Assembly (NCBI RefSeq): GCF_026965555.1
Contig: NZ_CP114040.1
Coordinates: forward strand, 12,793,501 to 12,857,500
Length of the DNA: 64,000 nucleotides
Direction of reading: 5' to 3'
Origin: Nannocystis punicea
Lineage (GTDB): Bacteria > Myxococcota_A > Polyangia > Nannocystales > Nannocystaceae
A program made the translations under genes and the position numbers. Under the pieces are notes generated by a model. That model did not search any database and had not been told where the DNA came from. It saw nothing but the letters and a program-made list of their open reading frames with translations. Shown here piece by piece: positions 43,888 through 55,000 of the stretch. Each line of letters begins with the position of its first letter. Position 1 is the stretch's first letter.

Positions 43888-45258
43888 CTAAAATCGCAGC
43901 GTCCGCTCCGTCGGGCACTGCAGCGACCAGGTCGCGAGAGCGCCGGTCTCCGGCCGCGTCGGGCTCATGAGGGCGCAGCCGTTCTCGCTCACCGCCGCGG
44001 GCTGCGAGTCGAGGCGGATCCGTCGGGCCCCGGAGACGTCGACCGCGAAGTGCTGGCCGTCGACGACGACGAGCCCCGGCGCAAGCACGTCCGCGCCCGT
44101 GATCTCCCGCGTCCGACCGGTCACCGGGTCGTACGCGAACGCGAGCGGGTCGCTGCGGTAGTTTTTGACCAAAAGCCATCCGCGCCGATCTTGCCGGCTC
44201 CCGCGCTCCCAGTTGAAGCTGAGCGCCTCGGGCCCGAGCTCGATGCGGCCGTCGGTCAGGTCGACCCGCGCGAATCGGACGCCGTGGCCCTGCGACACGG
44301 TGGCCGCGCGCCACAAGCGGCCGTCGCTCGCGAGCACGGGCTCGCCGATCCAGCCGCGGAAATTCTCGAGTACGACGGTGCGCCCGGTCGTCGGCCACAA
44401 CAGCCGCTCGTCCGAGGTGCAGGACAGATGCACGGCCTCGGGGCTGACTCTCTCGTTTGCCCGACACTCCGACGTGCTGAAGGACTCGGTGGAGATGTGC
44501 GGCTGCGACGGCCAGAGCAAGGCGGCATCGTCCGCGAAGTCCTCGTCCATGGTGCGGCCGTCGCGATGGCGGAGGCTGTACCAGGGCCACGAATCCTCGT
44601 CCTCCCAGAGCGGATCGACCGGCGGTCGGCAGCAGGGATCGGGAGGTTCGGCCGCATGCCTCCAGCTCGAAGGCCGGCGCATGTCGAAGCGCACCCAGCC
44701 CGGATGGCCGAGCGGGGTGGCGCGGATCACCGGCCGCTCCGGGGCCGCGACCTCGTACTCCTCACCCGTGGCGAGCCGGCGGACGACGGCTCGGGTGGGA
44801 TCTGTCCGAAGATACAGGAGCTCTTGCCCCCACGGATCGAACACCGCCTGGCGCCCGCCCCAGCATGCACCATCGTCCCGGGTGAGGTCGGCCCCGCGCC
44901 GCGCGAGATCTTCGCGCAGGCCGGTCTCGCTGTCGATGAGCCACAGCTGGCTGCCGAGGAGGGCCACGGCGTAACGACCGCGCGGATCGACTGCGACGAT
45001 TGATTCCAGGTTCTCGCGCGTGCCGCGGACCGTGTCGAACAGGACCAGCCGGGGATCGGCGCAGGCACGGTCGCTCGCTCTCGCGTCCACGCCCAGATAG
45101 AGGGCGACGAAGCGGGCGTTGGCGCTGAGCCATTTCAGGCGGCCAGGTTGAGCTTCGCCGAGATCGATCGTGACGGAGTCGACGAGGCGGACGTCGGCGA
45201 CGCCCGGCGCGACGCATGCGGCGAGCGAGAGACAACCAGCCAGGACGGCGCGGTTCAT
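43888..45258 (-). CDS. Lipoprotein, probable beta-propeller-like
   Basis: A 456-residue predicted lipoprotein. The ATG at 45258 gives the signal VLAGCLSLAACVAPG (lipobox LAAC). Repeated strand patterns with WLIDSETG, LLYLRTDPTRAVVRRLATGE, VLASDGRLWRAATVS and LAFAYDPVTGRTREITG suggest a WD40/YVTN-like propeller of six or seven blades. It has several Cys (CCRPP, CRANER), perhaps in disulfides. No family recognised. It reads convergently with the zinc-finger membrane gene. Confidence 0.7.
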   Translation of the reverse strand: MNRAVLAGCLSLAACVAPGVADVRLVDSVTIDLGEAQPGRLKWLSANARFVALYLGVDARASDRACADPRLVLFDTVRGTRENLESIVAVDPRGRYAVALLGSQLWLIDSETGLREDLARRGADLTRDDGACWGGRQAVFDPWGQELLYLRTDPTRAVVRRLATGEEYEVAAPERPVIRATPLGHPGWVRFDMRRPSSWRHAAEPPDPCCRPPVDPLWEDEDSWPWYSLRHRDGRTMDEDFADDAALLWPSQPHISTESFSTSECRANERVSPEAVHLSCTSDERLLWPTTGRTVVLENFRGWIGEPVLASDGRLWRAATVSQGHGVRFARVDLTDGRIELGPEALSFNWERGSRQDRRGWLLVKNYRSDPLAFAYDPVTGRTREITGADVLAPGLVVVDGQHFAVDVSGARRIRLDSQPAAVSENGCALMSPTRPETGALATWSLQCPTERTLRF

Positions 45259-45498
45259 GGCCTCACGAAGATGCCAGATTCTGCCGGTCTCGTCGCCCTC
45301 GGTCGCGCATTCACCTCCGGCGAGGCTCACGGGCGGGCGTTTCGGCGCGCTACTCGGCCGACCCGCAAGATATTCCGCCGGGCGAGGCCGGCGGGCCGCA
45401 CAGGCCGGATCCCGGAGACGAACCCCGGCTGCGGGAATAATCCGCGCCGAGATCGCTTGAATGGTGATACGGCGTGCTCGCCGATTCGGAGGTCATCC

Positions 45499-45771
45499 AT
45501 GAGATTCGACATGCGTTCGTGGTTGACGCTGGGGCTCGGCTTCGCGGCCGGCCTCGCGTTCGTCGTCGGCTGTCCGCTGGAGGACAGGGGCCCCTCGGTC
45601 GCGTGGGCCGAGGAGGGAGACTGTGGACAATGGGAGTTCTCGGCGTGGACGACGTACAGCCCGGGCTCGGTCTCCACGCTTCCGCCCGATTGGCATCCGT
45701 TCGCCGCAGTCGCCAGCGGCGACTCGCTCGGCAGCGTCGATGTCTTCGCGCGGCGCTGCGTCTCGCCCTGA
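45499..45771 (+). CDS. Small exported protein, probable lipoprotein
   Basis: A 90-residue protein with a clear GGAGGT ribosome site ahead of the ATG at 45499. The signal WLTLGLGFAAGLAFVVGC is long and ends in a lipobox-like VVGC. The mature part has about 65 residues with a C-x-C-spaced pair (GDCGQWEF and ARRCVSP) and no known fold. The codon pattern fits a real gene. Function unknown; a small structural or signalling peptide is possible. Confidence 0.6.
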   Translation: MRFDMRSWLTLGLGFAAGLAFVVGCPLEDRGPSVAWAEEGDCGQWEFSAWTTYSPGSVSTLPPDWHPFAAVASGDSLGSVDVFARRCVSP

Positions 45772-46086
45772 GCGAGCGCGAGGCGCAGTCGGCAGTTCAC
45801 GCGAGCTCGGCGTGCGGCCGCGCTCTCGCCGATATCGGCGAGTCGCACGCCGACCGGGACTCTTCTGACCAGCGGGCCTCACCCTCGAGGTCGAGGAGGC
45901 TGTGCCGTGTCGGCGCTCGTCCACGGCTGCCTCGATGCGTTCTCGGACGCCCGTTGCATGGGCGCGCGAGGCCCCTCCGCAGCTGCTGGGCGGACCGCGA
46001 AGCCGACGTTCGCGCACCGCTCGGCTCCAGGGAACGTCCGTCGATCTCGAGACGAGCGAGGCCGGGGCTGATAGTCTCGGGGACGT
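45772..46086. other. Gap without a supported gene
   Basis: 315 bases between two plus-strand genes. Open frames here have Arg/Ser-rich shadow composition and no ribosome site. No repeat or hairpin stands out. Confidence 0.4.
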
Positions 46087-46524
46087 ATGCTCTCGACGCC
46101 CCTGGTCTGCGCGCTCTCTGCCGGAGTTCCGGACCCCGCTGGCCCCGCCGCACCGCCGGCGCCCGTGTCCCCGCCGGTGATGCCGCAGCGGTCGGCCTAC
46201 AGGATGCAGCTCACCGGCGCCGTGCTGCTGGCGTTCGGTGCGGTGACTCTGGTCGGCATGGGCGCGGCGATCGGGTACGGCCGGGGGATCGATCGTGAGC
46301 GCCGGGAGGCGCTCGACGAGGGCGCCGCTCCTGCAGAGCTCGAGGCGCTGCAGCGACGCGGGGCGCGGGCCGATGCGGCGGCGATCGCCACCGGCGTCGT
46401 CGGCGTCGCGCTCGCGGGTACCGCGATCGCCCTGTTCGTCACCGCGGAGCGCTGGAAGCGACGGGCCATCACGATCCACCCCGGACCGGGTCTGCTCGGG
46501 CTGTCGCTACACGCCCGGTTCTGA
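46087..46524 (+). CDS. Small membrane protein of unknown function
   Basis: A 145-residue protein with a Pro-rich N-terminus (PDPAGPAAPPAPVSPP), a membrane segment (LTGAVLLAFGAVTLVGMGAA), a charged helix with Glu and Arg (ERREALDEGAAPAELEALQR), a second membrane segment (AIATGVVGVALAGTAIALFV) and a short C-terminal part. Such proteins often end TPR or PEGA-type operons in myxobacteria, but none is adjacent. Function unknown. Confidence 0.65.
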   Translation: MLSTPLVCALSAGVPDPAGPAAPPAPVSPPVMPQRSAYRMQLTGAVLLAFGAVTLVGMGAAIGYGRGIDRERREALDEGAAPAELEALQRRGARADAAAIATGVVGVALAGTAIALFVTAERWKRRAITIHPGPGLLGLSLHARF

Positions 46525-46563
46525 GCGACGCGACCCGGGTCGCGCGCGGAGGTTCGTCCTCGG

Positions 46564-47631
46564 TCACCACGCGGCGCGGAAGATCGCCATCGCCTCGGCG
46601 ACGGGAATGTGTCGCGCCAGCGGCTCCGCCGCGGCCTGCAGATCGGCGTCGCTCAGGCCGTAGGCGCCGAGGTGCTGCGGCAGCCCCAGCGCGCCGACGA
46701 GCGACGCCACTGCGTCGGCGGCGTCGGTCTCGGCCCCGAGCGCCAGGGCCACGCGCTCGAGCGTCGCTCGATGCGCGGGCCCGAGGTGGCGGAGCACGTG
46801 CGGCAACAGCAGGCACGAGGTGACGCCGTGGGGGATCCCGTAGCGCGCGCCGATGCTCTTGCCGAGCACGTGGCTGAGCCCGCGCGAGGACGACTGCGGC
46901 AGCAGCATCGACAGCCAGGCGCCGAGCTGCGCCTCGGTGCGCGCCTGGAGGTCGCCGGGATCGGCGTGCGTGCGCTCCAGGGCCGGCCGCAGCCGCTGCA
47001 ACGCCGCGAGCGCTGCCGCCTCCGAGAGCGGGTTGGCGTCGGGCGCCAGCAGGCCCTCGATCGCGTGGTCGACCGCGCGAATGCCGGTCGACAGCCACAA
47101 CGGCAGCGGCGTGGGCAGCGTGAGGTCGGCGTCGTAGAAGACCGCGGTGGGCACCAGAGTGCGGGCCCGGATGCCGACCTTCTCCCTGGAGTCGGTGAAG
47201 CCGGCTGCGCCGTCCATCTCGGCGGCCGAGAGCGTGGTGGGGACGGCCAGGTGGGGCAGTGTTTCGGGCTCCAGGGCACGGGCCCGATCGCGGTCGTCGA
47301 GCGACAGGCCGGTGGCGAGGATGAAGGCGATGCTCTTGGTGGCATCGACGGCGCTGCCTCCGCCGAGCGACAGCAGGCAGTCGGGCTGGAGCGCGCGGGC
47401 GGCCTCCGCCGCGGCGCGCACGTCTTCGATCGGGGTGTGCTGGCGGATGCGGGCGAAGCGTCCGACCAGACGACCGCCGAGGAGGCGCTCGACCGTGGGA
47501 CCGAGAGCGGCCTCCACCGAGCGGGTGGTGACGAGGAAGATCCGCCGCCAACCACCCGCCTCGTCGACGAGCCGCGCCGCGCACCCGGCGCCCGCATGAA
47601 TTCGCAGGGGGTTGTCGTAGCTGAAGCGCAT
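46564..47631 (-). CDS. Iron-containing alcohol dehydrogenase, maleylacetate-reductase-like
   Basis: A 355-residue cytoplasmic dehydrogenase. The NAD(P)-binding GGGSAVDATKS (90-100) and PTTLSAAEMD are typical. Metal-ligand segments are AVDHAIE (186-192), GLSHVLGKSIGARYGIPHG (H254 and H268). The short length and HVLGKSIGARYGIPHG segment fit maleylacetate reductase-like members, which act at the end of aromatic breakdown. Metal (Fe or Zn) and true substrate are not certain. No aromatic-degradation genes lie next to it, but a PnbB-like gene lies about 15 kb away. The ATG at 47631 is preferred over one 36 bases upstream. Confidence 0.87.
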   Translation of the reverse strand: MRFSYDNPLRIHAGAGCAARLVDEAGGWRRIFLVTTRSVEAALGPTVERLLGGRLVGRFARIRQHTPIEDVRAAAEAARALQPDCLLSLGGGSAVDATKSIAFILATGLSLDDRDRARALEPETLPHLAVPTTLSAAEMDGAAGFTDSREKVGIRARTLVPTAVFYDADLTLPTPLPLWLSTGIRAVDHAIEGLLAPDANPLSEAAALAALQRLRPALERTHADPGDLQARTEAQLGAWLSMLLPQSSSRGLSHVLGKSIGARYGIPHGVTSCLLLPHVLRHLGPAHRATLERVALALGAETDAADAVASLVGALGLPQHLGAYGLSDADLQAAAEPLARHIPVAEAMAIFRAAW

Positions 47632-48079
47632 GTCCCGTTCATGACGACGCGCGGGCGAATGTCCCATGGGCGCGCCGCGAGACGCCTCGGCCGCGCAATC
47701 GGATGGTCTTCACCGTGAATGACGCCGGGCTGCGGCCGCGTCGCCGAGGTCGAAGCGGCGAGCGGGCGGGTGCGACGGTTCGGACACCGTCCGCGGCGGT
47801 CCACGAGCGCTGTGGGCCATGCCGGGCCGCTTCGCCATCTCCACGCTGACGTAGTCAGCGGCGGCGAGCGGCGGGCCCTCGCTCGGCGAGACCGTTGGCC
47901 AGGGCTCGGCCCGGGCGACCGGCGGGGTGGCGGGATGAGCCGGCTCGAGGTCCCGGCGAGTTCGCCGGAATCAAATGTCTATATGTCTTTGAAGACATGT
48001 CGCGCGAATGGTGTTTAACACTCGATGATGCGCGAACATTCGGGACGGGCCGCTGGCAGGATCGCGTCTCGTGTTCGCG
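47632..48079. other. Gap with one palindrome, no supported gene
   Basis: 448 bases between two minus-strand genes. It holds the hairpin at 47983-47998 and a short GTGTTTAACAC palindrome at 48010-48020. Nothing in it reads as a credible protein. Confidence 0.45.
47983..47998. repeat. ACATGTC-family palindrome (ATGTCT-TTGA-AGACAT)
   Basis: A perfect 6-7 base stem in an AT-rich patch about 80 bases downstream of the stop of the minus-strand TPR-like gene, in a position to end its transcript. Confidence 0.65.
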
Positions 48080-48997
48080 TCAGTCGTGCGCGGCCGGGGC
48101 CCGGGCGATGCGCTCGTCGATCCACCGCGCGAGGGCCGGCGTGCACTCGAGCGGGCACCAGGAGAATCGGTCGCGCGCCTCGCGGGCGAGGTGGTCCGCG
48201 AGCTCGTCGTCCCCGCGTGCCGCGAACACGCGCGCCAGCGCGGCCAGGGTCAGGCTCGAGTGGTTGAGCTCGAGCGCGAGCCGGGTCCAGCGCTGGAGGT
48301 CGTCCTCGGGCAGCTCGCGCTCGCGGCCCTCGGCGCTGGCCAGGACGAGGTCGGCGCCGGCGAGAGACAGCGCGATCATGTCGGCGCCGGGGCCCGGCGG
48401 GGTGATGCGGTCCCGCAACCTGCGTGCCTCCGCGATCTCGCCTGTCCGTACGTACAGCTCGACGAGCGCGGCCTCGATCGAGGTGCGACGGAAATCTCTC
48501 CGCTTGAACTGCGGCAGGCCGCGCTCGAAGATCTGGATCGCCTCGCGATCGTGCCCGCGGGCGTACGCGAGGTAGCCTTCGATGTACAGTCGGTGGCGTG
48601 CTCGTGGGCCGCGGGCCGGGGTGGCGAGGCGTGCGAGGATCGCTTCGGCGCCCGCGAGGTCGCCCGCGACGAGCCGCGACTGGGCCTGCAAGTACGGCCG
48701 CTGCGCGCGATGGGCGAGGACAAGACCGACCACCCCGGCGGCGGTCATGCCGAACCCGAGTTCGGCCAGGTCGAGCAGCATGAACGGCGCCGAGAGGATG
48801 CCGAGGATCGCGCCGAGCCAGACCGGGCGGAGATGCAGGCTGAACCGCGAGACCTCCCGGCCGCGCGAATCGACGGCGACGAGCTCCCCGGGGCGGGCAG
48901 TGCGGGCCGACGCCGCGAGCCGCAGGTCCGGGCTCGCCGGGACCTGCTCATTGGGTTCTTTGGAACGCTGCGCCGTCACCGAGGTTCCTCGTGCCAC
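48080..48997 (-). CDS. TPR-like membrane protein
   Basis: A 305-residue protein with a charged N-terminus, two hydrophobic segments (about 58-78 and 82-97) and a cytoplasmic helical region with TPR-like pairs: LVAGDLAGAEAILARLATPA, GYLAYARGHDREAIQIFERG, ALVELYVRTGEIAEARRLRD and LARVFAARGDDELADHLARE. Such proteins serve as scaffolds. The start is GTG at 48997. It lies 88 bases downstream of the giant gene on the same strand and may be transcribed with it. Confidence 0.72.
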   Translation of the reverse strand: MARGTSVTAQRSKEPNEQVPASPDLRLAASARTARPGELVAVDSRGREVSRFSLHLRPVWLGAILGILSAPFMLLDLAELGFGMTAAGVVGLVLAHRAQRPYLQAQSRLVAGDLAGAEAILARLATPARGPRARHRLYIEGYLAYARGHDREAIQIFERGLPQFKRRDFRRTSIEAALVELYVRTGEIAEARRLRDRITPPGPGADMIALSLAGADLVLASAEGRERELPEDDLQRWTRLALELNHSSLTLAALARVFAARGDDELADHLAREARDRFSWCPLECTPALARWIDERIARAPAAHD

Positions 48998-49085
48998 ATC
49001 TCCGCTCGACGATGCACGCGCGCGCGCAGGCGGTCAACGGGAGCGACCGCACCCCCTCTCGCGGGCGCGGTGCCTGGGCGCTCGC

Positions 49086-52000
49086 TCAGCGCGGCGGGGG
49101 TGGGGCCTCGAGGACGGTCGCGCCGGCCTCGTCGGATACCACGAGGATGGCGAATCGCTCGACGCGGTCGAGGTCGTCGGTCGACAGGGTCACGTAGTCG
49201 AAGCGGCCGCGCATGTCGGTGTAGCCGTCCTTGTAGAAGGCGATCGCGCCGCCGGCCTGGCGGGCGTAGACCTTGACGTAGGTGGCGGGCAGGGCGGCCT
49301 GGGTCGAGGCGCGGAGGACCCGGAGCTGGCCGTATTGATGCGCCAGCTGGGTCGCCAGGTCGTGCGAATAATGGGTGATCGATCGGCGCAGGCCGGCCGC
49401 GACCGCGTCGATCACCAGGTTCGCGCCGCGCATGCCCTGGGGGATCTCCACGACCGTGAGGCCCTCGCCCGACAGCGCCACCTCGAGCGTCGCGCCCGGC
49501 TCGATCCACGAGAAGCGCTCCACGTCGCCCTGCACGAACGGCTGGCGCGAGAACAGCAGCTCGATGTCCATGCGGTAGAAGCGGAGCTGGCAGCTCGCCA
49601 CGTTGTGGTGCTGGAGGATCACCCGGCCCTGCTCCGCGGTGAGGGCGAGGGCCGGCTGGCGGGCGGCCAGCTCGTCCATGCGTTGCTCGCGGCTGTCGGC
49701 GTCGATTGCGGCCGCGGGGCCGCGGCCCTCGGCCTCGTCGAGCATCGCCAGCAAGGCGGCGAAGCGGCTGCGCCAGCGGTCGACCGGGTGGGCGCGCCAC
49801 GGCTCGGCGAGGGCGCGCGCGGCCGCGAGGTCGCCGCTGCAGCAGGCGGCGTAGGCCGCGAGGTAGTCGTATTGCAGGCGGGTCGCCAGCTGCGTGGAGT
49901 CGACCCGGGCCAGGGCGGCGAGGGCGTCGTCGATGCGGTCGAGGCTGAACAGGTAGTGCGTCGCGGCCAGCAGGTCGTCGGGGCCGGCGGCCGGGCGGTG
50001 GGCGACGAGGTCGAGGAACTGGTTGTACTGCGCGGCGAGGGCGTCGTTGAGGACCTGGCGCTTGCTGCCGAGGCGGTGCGCGCGGGCGCCGACGAGCGGG
50101 GCGTACTCGAGGTGCTCGTACCAATTGCGCTCGACCGCGTCGACGTCGACGACGCCGCCGGCGAGCGCGGGGCCGGCCTTGCGCACGAACGCGTCCTGGT
50201 GGCGGAGCCACTCGGCGACGCGCGGGCGGTCGGCGTGGAGCAGCGCGTAGGCCCACAGGCGATCGTTGTAGGTGCGGCGAGAGGTGAGCAGGGCGAGGAC
50301 GCGGGTGAAGGCGTCCCTGTCCTTCATGCGCCAGGCGATCTTCTCGAGCTCGACGCGGCCGAGGTTGGCGCCGGCGAGGAAGGCGAGGACCTCGTCGGTG
50401 GTGCCGTGCTGCGAGACGTGGGCCCACGAGGTGGCGTCGACGCGGGTCGGGGTGACGACGACGTCGAGCACCGTCGGCGGGGCGGCGCCGATCAGCTCGA
50501 CGCGCTCGCCGTGGTGGCGGCTGACGTGGGCCGGGAAGTGGGTGAACTGCCCGGGCGCGGGAAAGTAGAACGCGTACTCGAGCAGCTCCGTGCCGTAGGG
50601 GTCGACGTGGAGGTTGAAGGTGCGGGTGTAGAAGCCGCTGGCGACCGGCAGCGCGCCGCGGGGGATCTGCAGCAGCGCGGCGACCCGGCGGGACTGGCTG
50701 GTCGGGTTGGTGACGACGACCTGGCAGCGATACACGACGCCCACCAGCAGCTCGCCCTCGACCACCTTCTCGCGCTGTTCGGCGCCGTCCCACTCCCAGC
50801 GGTCGTCGCTGCGGACGTAGCTCTGGCCGACGAGCAGGGCGGCACGGGTGTCCTCGGCCGCCTCGACGGCGGCGATCCGGGTGCGCGCGGCCAGGGCCGG
50901 CGAGGCGCAGGTGAGGCTGAGGCGCGTGTCCTCGACGACGATCGCGTGCGCGCCGGCGACGAACGGCAGGTCGAGCGCCGCCAATGCGCACAGCGCCGAG
51001 GCGAAGTCGCCGGCGCACTCGCCGAGGTACGGCGACAGGAACGGACCCGTCGCGGGGTCGTGGCGGGCGAAGTCCCGCCAATAGCGATTGATTGCGATCA
51101 ACGCATTGTCGGCGGCGGCGGCCCGGATGTGCCACCAATCCGACTCCGCCCATTCCTGGGTCTTGTCGGCGCCGCGGTAGAGCGGGGCGGAGCGGCTGCG
51201 CTCGCGCAGGTCGGCGGCGACGACGGTGCCGTCGAGGTCGCCGCCGCGGCTGGCGGCGCGCATGGGCATCGCCGCGGCCGGGGCGGGCGGCGGGCCGCCG
51301 ATCTCGGCGGCGGCGGACGAGAACGCGTCGCCCTCGTCGTCGTCGCTGGCCGCGTAGTCCATCTCGCTGCGGGCGCGGCGGGTCATGCTGCGCTTCTTGG
51401 ACTTCTCCTTGGGCGCGGGTTCGCTGGCCTCCTCGGCGGCGATCTCCCGCTCCATGAAGTCCATCGTCGCGGTGGCCACTGCGCCGCCCTCGAGCGAGGA
51501 GGCGCCGAGCAGGGTGTCGACGAGGCGATCGTCGCGCTCGGGGTCGGGGGGGACGAGGTCGACCGCGTCGCCGAGGAGGCGGAGGATCGATTCGCGCACC
51601 TCGGGCAGGCGGCGGGCCAGGAGCGCCCGCTCGAGCGCGTTGAGGCGGCCGAACGCCCACGGCTCGCAATAGGCGGAGAGGTCGGCGCCGAGCAGCCAGT
51701 GGTCGACGAAGGTCTTGCGCTTCTTGTGCTCGAGGTACGGCCGGACCACGCGGGCGAAGAACTCGGGGTCGCGGAAGTGGAGGAACAGGTGCAGCTCGTG
51801 GCAGGCGTACTTGCTGTAGCGGGCGCGGCGGGTGGCGTCGTCGAGGGCGTGCCACTGGGTGACGAAGGCGAACTCGCGCAGGCTGTCGGGGGCGCCGAGC
51901 GAGAGCAGGACCTGGTGGGCGCGGGCGACGGTGTCGACCAGCTCGAGCTTGCCCGAGCGCAGGTCCTCGACGACCAGGGTGGCGCCGGCGGGCGCACCGT

Positions 52001-55000
52001 CGACGCCGCGGAGCTCGGTGAAGTGCCGGTCGTGCGCGAGGGCGAAGCGCAGCCGGAGGTCGCGCGGGCGCAGCTCGGTGGCGGGCAGGCCGAGGTCGGC
52101 GACGCTGGTCAGCGCGGGGTCGACGACGACGACGCGCACGCTCTGGGCGTCACCGAGGTCGGCCCGGGCGACGCGCAGCCGGCCGTCGGCGTCGGGGCGC
52201 AGGTTGGCGAGCACGACCGCCGGCGCCGGCAGGAAGTCGAGCGAGACGAAGCCGCCCTGCTCGCCGGCGTGCGCGGCCTGGGGACGCGGGGCGGCGGTCG
52301 CCGGCGGCGCCGGGGCGCGCAGGGCGTTCGCGGCGTAACCTCCGCCGCCCATGGCGTGCTGCACCGCGGTGCTGGTGGTCCGCACGGCCCACGGGTTGAG
52401 GAGCAGACCTGGCTTTTCGAGCAGCATGCCCGGGCGCCGCGGGTGGTTGCGGCGGTCGAGGACATAGCGGTACTCGTCGCCGATGTCGCGGCCCGAGACG
52501 TAGTGCGACAGCACCGGCGCGACCGCGCCGGCGAGCGGCGGCCGCGGGGCGCGACGCAGGCTGCGAGGCAGCGCGCGGTCGGGGCGGTAGCGGGTCGCCA
52601 GGACGTGCACGCGGGTAGCAGGGCCGGTGCCGTCGATCTCGAGCAGGAGGTGATCGGCCTCGGCGCGCAGGGTCCGGAGCAGCGGCAGCGGCGGCGACAG
52701 TTCGATCGAGGTCGGCCCGGCGGCGGCCCAGCCGTCGCTCACCGGGGTGTCGGCGGGCACGACGACGAGCCGCACGTCGGCGACGCCGCGGCACTGCAGC
52801 AGGTACTCGCCGGCGTCGAGGTCGCCGGCGACGACCAGGACGCGCTCTTCGAGCGAGACGCGCGGCGAGACGGCGCGCGCCGGGGCGCCGCCGCGCAGCT
52901 CGACCAGAGAGACGTCGCCGGCGCCGATCGCCGGCGGTCGCGGCAGGAGGACGCGCTGACCGGCGATCGCGTGGATCGTGCGGGCGGCGTCGAGCTCGGG
53001 CCACAGGTCGAACCTGTGATTCTCGCTGGTCGGCAGCGTGGCGGTGACGCGCTCGATGCCGGGCAGGGCGCCGAGCTCGATGCGCCCGCGGGCGTCGGTC
53101 TCGAGCGTGGTCGACAGCTCGAAGGTCACCGCGACGTGCTTGAAGCTCAGGGCGACCGCGCGGCCGGCTCGCGGTTCACCTGTCTTTCCGAGCAGGTGAA
53201 GCGCGTGGCCCTCGGCGCCGGCCGAGAGGTGCAGCGCCTCGGTGAATTCGCTGCGGTGGATCCGCCCGACGTCGGCGCTGGCGGAGTCGACGAGGTCGCC
53301 GGTCTTCTGCGTCGAGGCGGCGCGGACCTGCCCGCGCGCAGTGACCGAGAGGTGGGCGGCGTCCTCGGGGACGACGAGCTCGACCACGGTCTCGGCGTCG
53401 TCGTGGAGGACCACCGGCTGCGTCTTGGTCGAGGTGGTGCCGGCGCCGTCGGTGACGGCGATCTCGACCACCGGCGCGTCGATCAACGCGACCGTGGCGG
53501 GCCAGCCGGCGACCGTGAGCATCGGCCGCAGCAGGACGCGGGCCTGCTTGCCGGGCACCAGTGATTCGCGCTCGAGGTGGATGCCGGCGTGGAACTGATA
53601 CTGCTCGGCCGGGTGCTGCAGGGGCTCGGCCTGGGCGACGTCGCCGTGGACGAGCAGCATGGTGGCGCGCGACGGGGCGGTCGAGAACGGGATCGTGATG
53701 GCGCCGTCGTCGCGGGGGGTGTACTCGCGGCCGGCAAGCCAGATCCGCGCGTCCTCCAGCGGGCGGCCGAGGTCGTCGAGGACGCGGATCGTCGGGCCGG
53801 CGAGGCCGACGCGGACGGTGTGGCGCAGGCCGCCCTTGCGGACCAGCGCGCGGCTCGACTTGCCGCCGCCGATCAGCTCGATCACGTAGGTGCCAGGGCG
53901 GCTGCAGCCGGGCAGGTCGATGTGCCGGCGCACGCGCTGGATCGCCGGGGCGTCGCTCAGGATCACCTGCTCGTCGCTGGCGACCAGGCCGTCGAGGTCG
54001 ATGGTGGTGTCGACCTCGGCGCGGCGGGCGAGGAAGTGGGCGACCGCGTCGATGCGGTAGGTCTTGACGACCAGGCGCGGGACGTTCTTGACGTCGAGCT
54101 CCAGCGTGACCGGAGCGTCGGCGGCGAAGCGCGCGGGGTTGCGGACGGTGAGCTCGAGGTCGACGCGGTCGCGCAGGGCGGCGAGGCGGGCCGGGCCGAG
54201 CAGGGCGGCCCAGCGCTCGGGCTCGGGGGCGCCGGCGAGCAGGCGCGCGGTGGCCAGCTGCTCTTCGAGCCAGTCGGCCCGCAGGTGCTCGGCGAAGGCG
54301 TCGCCGTCTTCTTGCACGAGCAACTGCTCGAGGTACTCGCGCACCAGCGGCTCGTCGTCGGCGACGGGCTCGAGGCCGGCGGACTGGGCGGCGTCGGTGC
54401 CGAGCACGACCTGCTGGTCGGTGGGGACGTGGCGCAGGCGCTCGGCGGCGGCGTAGTGGACCTTGCGCGGGAGCTCGAGGTACCGCAGGAAGCGCTCGCG
54501 GTCGAGGACGCCGCGGCGGCGGTCGAGGTCGAGCTGGTGGTAGAGGACCTGGGCCTTGAGGGCGTTGAAGGCGGGCGGGAGCGCGGCGACGTGGGCCCAC
54601 AGCTCGGCGAGGTAGACGGCGCGCGCGGCGAGGTCGGTGCGCCAGTCGACGTGCGTCGGCGGGCGCAGGCGGACGAGCACGGCGGCGACGAACTGCGGGT
54701 GCTTGCGCAGCTCGGGCCTCAGGGCGGCCAGCTCGTCGAGCTGGGCGCGAGTGAGGCGAGCGTGGACGGGCAGCGAGCCGAAGCCGCGCGACGACTTCTC
54801 GCCGAGGTCGGCGGCGACGTGGGCGACGAGCCCGGGGAAGTCGGCGCGCTGCAGTCGCTGCAGCAGGTTGCGGCGCTCGGTCGGGTCGAGGCTCTCGCCG
54901 ACGAGGTCGGGCAGGGCCCAGTCGGTGAGGTAGGTGAGCTCGTGGCCGCGACCACGAGCGTCGCGCACGAGCGCGGCCTGGTCGATGAGCGCGGGGTCGA